From an uncultured Chitinophagaceae bacterium (GTDB lineage: Bacteria > Bacteroidota > Bacteroidia > Chitinophagales > Chitinophagaceae), in the NCBI GenBank assembly GCA_937900675.1, contig CALCEA010000179.1, forward strand, positions 1 to 13,143: a stretch of DNA of 13,143 bases, given 5' to 3'. The stretch's first letter is position 1; the number at the start of each line of letters is the position of its first letter. Below are positions 7,159 through 13,143 of this stretch, piece after piece. The translations under genes were made by a program, and so were the position numbers. Under the pieces are notes generated by a model. The model did not search any database. It saw only the letters and a program-made list of their open reading frames with translations, and was not told where the DNA came from.

Positions 7159-8010
7159 ATGGCAATATTCGATAGATTCAAATCAGATGAAAACTCAGAG
7201 ATGTCTTTTATAGATCATCTTGAAGTGTTGAGAGGTACGATAGTGCGTTCTTTATTCTCCATTTTAATAGCATTTGTTGTTTTATTTATATACAGAGACT
7301 GGATCATGGACCATATCATTATGGGACCACTCTATCCGGATTTTGTTACTTATAAAGCATTTTGTGATTTAAGCCATTATTTACATTTAGGAGATTCATT
7401 ATGTATGCCTCCTGTAAAAGTAACTTTGCAAAGTACCACATTTGGTGGCCAATTTTTAAGTGCTATCAGTATGGCATTTATTGGTGCGATCATTGTAGCC
7501 TTTCCTTTTATCTTTTGGCAGTTCTGGTCATTTGTAAAACCAGCATTAAAAGAAAACGAATTGAAGAATACAAGATTCATGATCTTCTTTGTTTCTTTTT
7601 TCTTTTTTGTAGGAGCAGCATTCGGATTTTTTATTTTAGGTCCGTTTACATTTAACTTCTTAGCTGGATTCCAGTTGGGTACTAGAGGCGCAGTAACAAC
7701 CATACCTACATTTGCGGATTATATAGACAATCTAACCAACCTGATTTTAGGTTGTGGTATTGCTTTTGAAATGCCTGTGATTGTATTCTTATTAACAAAG
7801 ATTGGTATTGTTACCCCTAAGTTTTTGAGAAGTGTAAGAAAATATGCAGTGATTGTAATCTTGGTAATATCTGCCTTTATTACACCAAGTCCAGATTGGT
7901 ATAGCCAAACAATTGTATTCATTCCATTATATTCATTATTTGAATTTAGCATCATTGTTTCTGCATGGGCGTATAGATCTGTACAGAAAGCAGATGAGGA
8001 ATGGGATTAA
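7159..8010 (+). CDS. tatC: Sec-independent protein translocase subunit TatC
   Basis: The 283-residue polytopic inner-membrane protein binds twin-arginine signal peptides and forms the core of the Tat export complex. The family N-terminal signature MSFIDHLEVLR lies at 15-25 (Glu22 is the conserved acidic residue). PALKENE at 128-134 matches the cytoplasmic loop whose Glu (E103 in E. coli) contacts the signal peptide. FEMPV at 203-207 carries the conserved membrane Glu204. Six helices can be placed (about 28-46, 98-124, 138-165, 192-215, 228-243 and 250-270). The first periplasmic loop (about 47-95) is long and holds two cysteines, Cys69 and Cys82, which could form a disulfide. No tatA/B gene is adjacent; the TatA partner must be encoded elsewhere. 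The next gene, rpiB, starts 24 nt downstream, so cotranscription is likely. Confidence 0.93.
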   Translation: MAIFDRFKSDENSEMSFIDHLEVLRGTIVRSLFSILIAFVVLFIYRDWIMDHIIMGPLYPDFVTYKAFCDLSHYLHLGDSLCMPPVKVTLQSTTFGGQFLSAISMAFIGAIIVAFPFIFWQFWSFVKPALKENELKNTRFMIFFVSFFFFVGAAFGFFILGPFTFNFLAGFQLGTRGAVTTIPTFADYIDNLTNLILGCGIAFEMPVIVFLLTKIGIVTPKFLRSVRKYAVIVILVISAFITPSPDWYSQTIVFIPLYSLFEFSIIVSAWAYRSVQKADEEWD

Positions 8011-8034
8011 ACTAAATAAATAAAAATTACCGAT

Positions 8035-8487
8035 ATGGCATTTGTATTTGATGCAAGTAAGCCCATTGCAATGGGTGCAGACCATGCAGGAGTAGACTAC
8101 AAAGATCAAGTGAAGACTTGGTTAGAATCAATAGGATATACCGTAAAAGATTTTGGAACTCATGGAAAAGATTCTGTGGACTATCCAGATTTTGCGCATC
8201 CAACAGCAAGTAGTGTAGAAACAGGAGAAGCCGCTTTTGGTATTTTGTTTTGCGGAAGTGCAAATGGAGTGGCGATGACAGCCAATAAACATGCAGGCAT
8301 TCGTGCTGGTTTATGTTGGGAAAAAGAAATTGCAGAGTTAACGCGTTTACACAATGATGCCAATATGATATGTATTCCAGCGAGATATGTAAGCATTGAA
8401 AAAGCAAAAGAAATGATTACCGTATTTATGGAAACAAATTATGAAGGTGGTAGACATCAAAATAGAGTCAACAAAATTGCTTGTTAA
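8035..8487 (+). CDS. rpiB: Ribose-5-phosphate isomerase B
   Basis: The cytoplasmic enzyme interconverts ribose 5-phosphate and ribulose 5-phosphate in the non-oxidative pentose phosphate pathway. The 150-residue length fits the RpiB/LacAB family. Visible motifs are GADHAGVDYK (14-23), the DFG.HG.DSVDYPDFA block (39-54), the active-site loop FCGSANGVAMTANK (72-85) with Cys73, AGIRAGLCWE (87-96), and the LHNDANM segment (105-111) with His106. The loop reads GSANG where E. coli RpiB has GTGIG; the Ser form is common in part of the family and is not a loss. The sugar specificity (ribose, allose or galactose phosphates) is not proven by sequence, but ribose phosphate is the most likely. The unit tatC-rpiB-M28 peptidase has no obvious shared pathway. 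Confidence 0.9.
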   Translation: MAFVFDASKPIAMGADHAGVDYKDQVKTWLESIGYTVKDFGTHGKDSVDYPDFAHPTASSVETGEAAFGILFCGSANGVAMTANKHAGIRAGLCWEKEIAELTRLHNDANMICIPARYVSIEKAKEMITVFMETNYEGGRHQNRVNKIAC

Positions 8488-8501
8488 TTAAAAAATCAAC
8501 T

Positions 8502-10022
8502 ATGAAAAAAGGGATTTGGATTTTAATTGCTTTTATTAGCACAACTACTTTTGCTCAAAAAGCAGAAGACTTAAAAAAATTCGGTAAGTACATTACACAA
8601 GAAGGATTAAAAGAAAAATTAAGTGTAATTGCTAGCGCAGAAATGGAAGGCCGTGAAACAGCTACTCCAGGTCAAAAGAAAGCTGCAGCCTATATTGAAT
8701 CTCAGTTTAAGAAATGGGGATTACAACCAGGGAATGGTGCAAGCTATCAGCAAGTTTATCCAGTATACCAAGATGCTTTAACAGAAAAAAGCTTAACGGT
8801 TAATGGTAAATCATTTGAGTGGGATAAAGACTATTCTTTCTCATTACAAACTATTGGTTCTGGTAATTTCAATTATACTAATGTAGTGTACGCTGGTTAC
8901 GGAATCATTGATGCTGCAAATGGTATCAACGATTACGAGAACTTGGATGTACAAGGCAAATTAGTCATTGTATCAGAAGGTTCTGCTGCAGGTACGCCAA
9001 CAATGGGTCAAGGTGGCAATAGAGCTTTCAATGCAAATCCTGCTTCACCAATGGCTAAGATGCGTAATGCAATGTCAAAAGGTGCAGCTGGTTTATGTGT
9101 AATTAGCGCTGACTTTCCAAAGAAATCAGCTACTCCGACAAAAGGCAATATGTATACTAAAGCAAATACTGCTAAAGGTTTTGCCATGTTGAGTATTTCA
9201 AAAGATATAGCGAATGCAATACTTGGAACAAGCAACTATACTAAAGGAAGTTTTGCCACTCAAGTAAATTTAGTTGCGACTAAAGTGACTGAAAATTTAG
9301 AAAGCAGCAATGTTGTTGGATTTGTTCCTGGTACAGATAAAAAAGATGAATACTTGGTGGTTTCAGGTCACTATGATCATTTAGGAAAAAAAGGAGATGT
9401 GATTTGGTATGGTGCGGATGATGATGGTTCTGGTACAGTAAGTGTAATGCAAATGGCAGAAACATTTGCACAAGCAGCAAAAAAAGGTAAAGGGCCAAGA
9501 AGAACTGTGGTATTTGTAATTGTAAGTGGTGAAGAGAAAGGTTTATGGGGATCTGATTACTATTCAGAGCACCCACTGTTTCCTTTAGCTAACACTACTG
9601 CAGATTTAAATATTGACATGGTGGGAAGAGTGGATACTGAAAGACAATCAGCTGATTCTTTAAACTATGTTTATGTAATTGGACATGATAAATTAAGTAC
9701 AGATTTACCTGTAATCAATGAAGCGGCTAATAAAGAATCAAGCAATTTGACTTTGGATTATAAATACGATGATCCAGCAGATAAAAACATGATTTATTAT
9801 AGAAGCGACCATTACAACTTTGCTAAAAAAGGAGTGCCTGTATTGTTCTTCTATGATGGTATGTTATTAGCAGATTATCATAAGCCAACAGATACAATCG
9901 AAAAAATCAATTTCGAATTGATGCAAAAAAGAGTAATGATGATTTATTACACTGCAGCTGAAATGGCCAACAGAGATGATATGTTAAAGAGAGACCTTAA
10001 ATTAAACATGCCTTCTCGATAA
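8502..10022 (+). CDS. Exported M28-family zinc metallopeptidase
   Basis: This is a 506-residue product from the ATG at 8502. A longer frame from a TTG at 8481 would overlap rpiB and spoil the signal peptide, so I reject it. Residues 1-19 (MKKGIWILIAFISTTTFAQ) form a Sec signal. The M28 metal site is complete: His290 (SGHYDHLG), Asp307 (GADDDGSG), Glu344 and Glu345 (VSGEEKGL, general base and zinc ligand), Asp372 (NIDMVGR) and His437 (SDHYNF), giving a two-zinc aminopeptidase-like centre. About residues 120-265, between the N-terminal segment and the catalytic part, fit the protease-associated domain often inserted in M28 enzymes. The likely role is trimming of peptides in the periplasm or outside the cell; exact substrate preference is unknown. 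No C-terminal secretion domain of the type IX system is seen, so it probably stays in the periplasm or is lipid-free soluble. The gene ends within a strong terminator. Confidence 0.88.
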   Translation: MKKGIWILIAFISTTTFAQKAEDLKKFGKYITQEGLKEKLSVIASAEMEGRETATPGQKKAAAYIESQFKKWGLQPGNGASYQQVYPVYQDALTEKSLTVNGKSFEWDKDYSFSLQTIGSGNFNYTNVVYAGYGIIDAANGINDYENLDVQGKLVIVSEGSAAGTPTMGQGGNRAFNANPASPMAKMRNAMSKGAAGLCVISADFPKKSATPTKGNMYTKANTAKGFAMLSISKDIANAILGTSNYTKGSFATQVNLVATKVTENLESSNVVGFVPGTDKKDEYLVVSGHYDHLGKKGDVIWYGADDDGSGTVSVMQMAETFAQAAKKGKGPRRTVVFVIVSGEEKGLWGSDYYSEHPLFPLANTTADLNIDMVGRVDTERQSADSLNYVYVIGHDKLSTDLPVINEAANKESSNLTLDYKYDDPADKNMIYYRSDHYNFAKKGVPVLFFYDGMLLADYHKPTDTIEKINFELMQKRVMMIYYTAAEMANRDDMLKRDLKLNMPSR

Positions 10023-10064
10023 ATAAATAAGCCCTTAGATAATTTAAGGGCTTATTTATTTTTT
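10021..10064 (+). terminator. Strong intrinsic terminator overlapping the peptidase stop codon
   Basis: A perfect 17-bp inverted repeat begins at the second base of the stop codon. AAATAAATAAGCCCTTA (10021-10037) pairs with TAAGGGCTTATTTATTT (10045-10061) around a 7-nt loop, and a T run follows. On the other strand the arm also ends in T-rich sequence after an A-rich lead, so this hairpin may serve the convergent gene at 10118-11092 as well. Confidence 0.88.
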
Positions 10065-10078
10065 CTCTTATGATTTTT

Positions 10079-10114
10079 TCGCCACCCCCCATTAACGAGG
10101 GTGGCGATTTTTTT
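10079..10114 (+). terminator. Second intrinsic terminator in tandem
   Basis: CGCCACCC (10080-10087) pairs with GGGTGGCG (10099-10106), extended by a T-A pair, with an 11-nt loop, and is followed by seven T residues (10108-10114). This is a second, G+C-rich terminator 15 bp after the first. On the minus strand the hairpin is followed by A residues instead of T, so it is oriented for rightward transcription. Confidence 0.85.
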
Positions 10115-10117
10115 ACT

Positions 10118-11092
10118 TTATTGTCCCAAGATATAAGCAAAGATCAATGGAACTACAATAGTAGCATCACTCTCTACGATGAACTTTGGCGTATGTATAT
10201 CTAATTTACCCCAGGTAATTTTTTCGTTTGGAACTGCACCAGAATAAGATCCATAAGAAGTAGTACTATCACTTACTTGACAGAAATAACTCCAGAATGG
10301 AACATCATGCCATTCTAAATCTTGGTACATCATTGGTACAACACAGATCGGGAAATCTCCTGCGATACCTCCACCTACTTGGAAGAAGCCAACACCCTTA
10401 CCACCACTATTTGCTCTATACCACTCTGTTAACATCACCATATATTCAATACCGTTTTTAACAGTAGATGCTTTCAATTCATTTTTGATTACATAGCTAG
10501 CAAAAATATTACCAGTAGTACTATCTTCCCATCCTGGAACGATAATTGGAATATTCTTTTTAGCTGCTGCTACGATCCAGCTATTCTTTGGATCAATTTC
10601 ATAGTATTGCTCTAAATCTCCACTTAATACTACTTTGTATAAAAACTCGTGAGGGAAATATCTTTCACCAGCAGCTTCAGCATCTTTCCATACTTTCACT
10701 AAGTGCTTTTGCAATCTTCTAAATGCTTCTTCTTCTGGAATACAAGTATCTGTTACACGGTTATAATGATTCTCTAATAAATCCCACTCATCTTGAGGAG
10801 TCAAATCACGATAATTAGGTACACGCTTATAATGGCTATGCGCTACCAAGTTCATCACATCTTCTTCCAAATTGGCACCTGTACAGCTAATAATAGCAAT
10901 TTTATCTTGGCGGATCATTTCAGCCAAGCTAATACCTAATTCGGCAGTACTCATCGCACCAGCCAAACTCACTAACATTTTACCACCCTCTAATAAATGG
11001 GTTTCATATCCTTTAGCAGCGTCTACTAAAGCGGCAGCATTAAAATGTCTATAATGGTGCTCAATAAATTGCGAAACTGGTCCCTTGCTCAT
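10118..11092 (-). CDS. Deoxyhypusine synthase-family protein, possible polyamine enzyme
   Basis: The 324-residue protein starts at the ATG at 11092 (MSKGPVSQFI). The frame is open further back to 11230, but that start would lie upstream of the promoter box at 11109-11116 and inside the opposite gene. Family features are SLAGAMSTAELG (42-53), SCTGANLEEDVMN (69-81), PGWEDSTTGN (186-195), a Rossmann-like glycine stretch QVGGGIAGDFP (238-248), and TWGKL with Lys296, which aligns with the catalytic lysine of human deoxyhypusine synthase (SWGKI). The known reaction transfers an aminobutyl group from spermidine, using NAD, to eIF5A. Bacteria lack eIF5A, so this protein more likely works on a small amine, for example as a homospermidine-type synthase as evolved in plants. 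In the human enzyme GGG is followed by VVKHH; here it is IAGDF, a change in the active-site region. Its function is inferred and unproven. It is divergent from the SdpI-like gene. Confidence 0.82.
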   Translation of the reverse strand: MSKGPVSQFIEHHYRHFNAAALVDAAKGYETHLLEGGKMLVSLAGAMSTAELGISLAEMIRQDKIAIISCTGANLEEDVMNLVAHSHYKRVPNYRDLTPQDEWDLLENHYNRVTDTCIPEEEAFRRLQKHLVKVWKDAEAAGERYFPHEFLYKVVLSGDLEQYYEIDPKNSWIVAAAKKNIPIIVPGWEDSTTGNIFASYVIKNELKASTVKNGIEYMVMLTEWYRANSGGKGVGFFQVGGGIAGDFPICVVPMMYQDLEWHDVPFWSYFCQVSDSTTSYGSYSGAVPNEKITWGKLDIHTPKFIVESDATIVVPLIFAYILGQ

Positions 11093-11108
11093 TTTTTCAG
11101 ATTTGATG

Positions 11109-11116
11109 CAAAAGTA
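11109..11116 (-). promoter_or_regulatory. Bacteroidota-type -7 promoter box for the deoxyhypusine synthase-family gene
   Basis: On the minus strand this reads TACTTTTG, a full match to TAnnTTTG. Its downstream end is 16 nt from the ATG at 11092, the same spacing as at coaX. It supports the internal ATG over the longer reading frame. A -33 TTTG at the proper distance is not evident. Confidence 0.6.
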
Positions 11117-11144
11117 ATTTTTTTTAGCCATAAATAGTAACTTG

Positions 11145-11156
11145 TGTAACATTACA
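11145..11156. repeat. Small palindrome between divergent genes, possible operator
   Basis: TGTAA-CA-TTACA is a perfect 5-bp inverted repeat with a 2-nt spacer, located 24 nt before the SdpI-like start and about 28 nt upstream of the leftward promoter box. The position suits a binding site for a dimeric regulator, but a repeat this short can arise by chance in A+T-rich DNA. Confidence 0.25.
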
Positions 11157-11180
11157 GAAGACCTACAAAACCAATAGATT

Positions 11181-11840
11181 ATGAAAAAGTCTACCCCCAA
11201 CCTATTATTTGCCTTAATCTTAATTGTCATCCCATTTGGATATGCTGCATATATTTACCCAAGTTTACCTGAAACCATCCCTACACATTTTAACTATAAA
11301 GGAGAAGCGGATGGATTTGGAGGCAGAGACAGTATTTTCTTGGGCCCCGGCATTTTAGGTGCGGTAAGCTTATTTACTTTTTTCCTTTTATCTAATATCA
11401 AAAATTTTGATCCTAAAAGAGTAAAAGAAGAAGATAATGGAATGATGAAAATTTTTGCTTTGCTTATTGTAGCATTTTTGAGTGTCTTAGGTTTAATCAT
11501 CACTATTTCTGCTTCTACCCCTTCTATCAATGTCACTAAATTAATTTTACCTGCAATTGGATTGTTCTTTGCAGTGATTGGATGGGTGATGCCAAAAATT
11601 CATCAAAACTATTTTGCAGGATTTAGATTACCATGGACCTTAGAAAATGTAGACAATTGGAATGAAACACACAAAGTAGCAGGCAAATTATGGTTGTATG
11701 GTGGAATTGCTCAAGCTATTACAACTCTTGTATTTTCTGGCATGTTGGCCTTTGCAAGTTTTATGATCATCACAGCAGTCATTGTAATTATACCAACTGT
11801 ATTTTCTTATAGAATGTATAAAAGAGGCAACACCATTTAA
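11181..11840 (+). CDS. SdpI-like membrane protein (DUF1648 plus SdpI domain)
   Basis: The 219-residue integral membrane protein has about six hydrophobic helices (near 7-25, 52-70, 91-110, 118-138, 168-187 and 190-210). After the first helix comes the DUF1648 signature YPSLPETIPTHFNYKGEADG (26-45) with a following GFGGRDS. The SdpI signature lies at about 143-170: NYFAGFRLPWTLEN, then NWNETHKVAGKLW. In Bacillus subtilis SdpI gives immunity to the SdpC toxin and signals through SdpR. Neither an sdpC-like toxin gene nor an ArsR-type sdpR regulator is present here, so an immunity role cannot be claimed; the family is widespread and mostly uncharacterised. The downstream PLP enzyme starts 19 nt later, indicating a shared transcript. 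The start ATG gives a good signal-anchor (MKKSTPNLLF...). Confidence 0.85.
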   Translation: MKKSTPNLLFALILIVIPFGYAAYIYPSLPETIPTHFNYKGEADGFGGRDSIFLGPGILGAVSLFTFFLLSNIKNFDPKRVKEEDNGMMKIFALLIVAFLSVLGLIITISASTPSINVTKLILPAIGLFFAVIGWVMPKIHQNYFAGFRLPWTLENVDNWNETHKVAGKLWLYGGIAQAITTLVFSGMLAFASFMIITAVIVIIPTVFSYRMYKRGNTI

Positions 11841-11859
11841 TAAACATATTTAGCATAAC

Positions 11860-13011
11860 ATGAGTAGTTCAAAAAATTTAGGTACCAAATACATTCATGC
11901 AGGCGCGCATCCAGATCCAAGTACTGGTGCGATTATGACTCCTATATACCAAACTTCTACTTTTGTGCAAGCCTCTCCTGGAGTGCACAAAGGATACGAA
12001 TATGCTAGATCACAAAATCCAACCAGATTTGCCTTAGAAGAAGCATTTGCAATAATTGAAAACGCCAAATTCGGATTGGCTTTTAGTAGTGGTGTAGCAG
12101 CAACAGATGCAGTAATGCGCTTATTGGTGCCTGGAGACGAAGTGGTAGCAGCGCATGATATGTATGGAGGTACTTTTAGATTGTTCTCCAAAGTCTATGA
12201 GAAGATGGGTATTGTATTTAATTATGTAGATACTGCAAATGCAGAAAATGTAGCCAATGCAATTACGCCAAAAACAAAGCTAATATGGATTGAGACGCCC
12301 ACGAATCCATTAATGAATATCACAGATATTGAAGCAGTGGCTGCCATTGGTAAAAAGCATAACTGTATAGTTTGTGTAGATAATACATTTGCTTCGCCCT
12401 ATTTGCAAAACCCATTGGATCAAGGCGCTAATATTGTAATGCATTCTGCTACCAAATACCTAGGTGGTCATAGCGATGTAATACAAGGTGCACTGATGAT
12501 GAATGATGAAGGCCTAAGAGATCAATTATATTTTATTCAAAAAAGTACAGGGGCTGTACCAGGACCACAGGATTGTTTCTTGGTATTAAGAGGGATCAAA
12601 ACATTGCATGTAAGAATGCAAAGACATTGCGAGAATGGTGTTAAAGTAGCCCACTATTTAAGACAGCATCCTAAAGTACAAAAAGTATATTGGTGCGGAT
12701 TTGAAGATCATCCCAACCATGCTATTGCCCAAAAACAGATGAGAGGATTTGGAGGCATGATTAGTTTTACATTAAAAGACGATAGTGTTGAAGCAGCTAC
12801 TAAAGTGCTTTCCTCTACAAAAATATTTTCATTGGCAGAAAGTTTGGGTGGAGTAGAATCTTTAATCAATCATCCAGCCAGCATGACTCATGCAAGTATT
12901 CCTAGAGAAAGGAGAATTGCGAATGGATTAAGTGATGGATTAATAAGATTAAGTGTAGGCATTGAAGATGCAGAAGATATCATAGAAGATTTGGCACAAG
13001 CCATAGGATAA
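11860..13011 (+). CDS. Trans-sulfuration PLP enzyme, cystathionine gamma-synthase/lyase type
   Basis: The 383-residue cytoplasmic enzyme belongs to the Cys/Met metabolism PLP family, and its length is typical. Motifs seen are the N-terminal KYIHAG.....TGA...PIYQTSTF block (10-35), YARSQNPT (48-55, Tyr48 and Arg50 for the phosphate of the neighbouring subunit), SSGVAAT (76-82), the stacking Tyr102 in DMYGGT, and Asp174 in VDNTFASP. The PLP lysine is Lys199 in HSATKYLGGHSD. The end region SLGGVESLINHPASMTHAS separates it from cystathionine beta-lyases (which have SWGGYESL) and fits gamma-synthases and gamma-lyases. Gamma-synthase (MetB, methionine synthesis) and gamma-lyase cannot be safely told apart by eye, so no symbol is given; many relatives do both. 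The stop codon overlaps the next start as TAATG, implying translational coupling. Confidence 0.88.
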   Translation: MSSSKNLGTKYIHAGAHPDPSTGAIMTPIYQTSTFVQASPGVHKGYEYARSQNPTRFALEEAFAIIENAKFGLAFSSGVAATDAVMRLLVPGDEVVAAHDMYGGTFRLFSKVYEKMGIVFNYVDTANAENVANAITPKTKLIWIETPTNPLMNITDIEAVAAIGKKHNCIVCVDNTFASPYLQNPLDQGANIVMHSATKYLGGHSDVIQGALMMNDEGLRDQLYFIQKSTGAVPGPQDCFLVLRGIKTLHVRMQRHCENGVKVAHYLRQHPKVQKVYWCGFEDHPNHAIAQKQMRGFGGMISFTLKDDSVEAATKVLSSTKIFSLAESLGGVESLINHPASMTHASIPRERRIANGLSDGLIRLSVGIEDAEDIIEDLAQAIG

Positions 13012-13143
13012 TGAGTGAAGCAATTAAAAAAATACTAGATCAAAAAGTAAAGCAATACAATCAAGTAAGCTTTATTGCTAAGGATCCCATTTGTATACCA
13101 CATTTATTTCAAAAGCAGCAAGACATAGAGATTGCTGCTTTTT
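13011..13143 (+). CDS. TIGR02757 (DUF2400)-family protein, 5-prime part only
   Basis: An open frame starts at the ATG at 13011 and runs off the window edge after 44 codons. The visible product begins MSEAIKKILDQKVKQYN and continues with a segment of the pattern FIAKDPICIPH.F.KKQDIEIAAF (here FQKQQDIEIAAF). From memory this resembles the N terminus of the TIGR02757 family (KVEQYN...DPI.IPH.F..KQDIEIAGF), a Bacteroidota-enriched family of unknown function. The assignment rests on only 44 residues. It overlaps the upstream stop by one base (TAATG), which strongly indicates translation coupling to the PLP enzyme. Confidence 0.7.
   Translation, partial: MSEAIKKILDQKVKQYNQVSFIAKDPICIPHLFQKQQDIEIAAF

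Noticed and set aside
8027..8407. Long open frames opposite rpiB and other genes (also at 2367-2564, 5902-6240, 7377-7703, 9280-9576, 11895-12191)
   Set aside because: They lie wholly antisense to or out of frame with well-supported genes, have no recognisable motifs, and show low-complexity compositions typical of shadow frames in A+T-rich DNA.
8481..8501. A TTG start giving seven more residues to the M28 peptidase
   Set aside because: It overlaps rpiB and places a charged segment before an already complete signal peptide that begins at the ATG at 8502.
11093..11230. A 46-residue N-terminal extension of the deoxyhypusine synthase-family frame
   Set aside because: It overlaps the start of the divergent SdpI-like gene, lies upstream of a full -7 box, and its residues look like translated intergenic DNA; the family-like sequence starts at MSKG.
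11181..11840. A toxin-immunity system based on the SdpI-like protein
   Set aside because: No SdpC-like toxin, SdpA/B maturation protein or ArsR-type repressor is encoded beside it.
1..13143. Mobile element, prophage, CRISPR array or defence island
   Set aside because: No transposase, integrase, terminal inverted repeats, spaced direct repeats or defence-type domains were seen on either strand; gene content is housekeeping throughout.

Overview
This window looks like an ordinary core-chromosome segment of a Bacteroidota bacterium, most likely of the Chitinophagaceae type (a Sediminibacterium-like organism is my guess, not a demonstrated identity). The evidence is AT-rich DNA, very short gene gaps, no Shine-Dalgarno sequences before the starts, -7 boxes of the Bacteroidota form TAnnTTTG placed 16 nt before two start codons, and a characteristic order coaX / outer-membrane protein / lptC / CNNM-CBS-CorC protein. 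I see no transposase, integrase, phage gene, tRNA, rRNA, CRISPR array or other sign of horizontal transfer. I do not find an obvious new defence or mobile system; the points worth a second look are family variants and unexplained conserved genes.

Region 1 (1-2171). A terminator closes an upstream gene that lies outside the window. It is followed by a 72-aa exported CxxC protein of unknown function. Two leftward genes meet it head-on: a family-2-like glycosyltransferase, and 1 bp downstream of it a MeaB/ArgK-type GTPase. The GTPase gene ends 3 bp from the stop of the small gene.

Region 2 (2172-7087). This is a rightward, probably single transcription unit led by a TAATTTTG promoter box. It contains coaX (type III pantothenate kinase, coenzyme A synthesis), an overlapping gene for a predicted outer-membrane beta-barrel protein, lptC (lipopolysaccharide transport, here a predicted lipoprotein), an aldo/keto reductase very close to the potassium-channel beta-subunit family, and a CNNM/CBS/CorC_HlyC membrane protein. 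The theme is mainly envelope biogenesis, with coaX and the reductase as metabolic passengers.

Region 3 (7159-10117). tatC (twin-arginine translocase core, without tatA beside it), rpiB (ribose-5-phosphate isomerase B) and an exported M28 metallopeptidase with a protease-associated-type insert run rightward with 24-nt and 14-nt gaps. Two successive hairpin terminators end the unit.

Region 4 (10118-13143). A leftward deoxyhypusine synthase-family gene has its own promoter box. It is divergent from a rightward group: an SdpI-like membrane protein, a cystathionine gamma-synthase/lyase-type PLP enzyme, and the start of a TIGR02757 (DUF2400)-type gene cut off by the window edge. The last two overlap as TAATG. 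The deoxyhypusine synthase homologue is notable because bacteria have EF-P rather than eIF5A, and its active-site region differs from the eukaryotic enzyme, so a polyamine role is more plausible.

Three starts were moved inward from the longest reading frame (lptC to 4247, the M28 peptidase to 8502, the deoxyhypusine synthase homologue to 11092); the reasons are in each entry.
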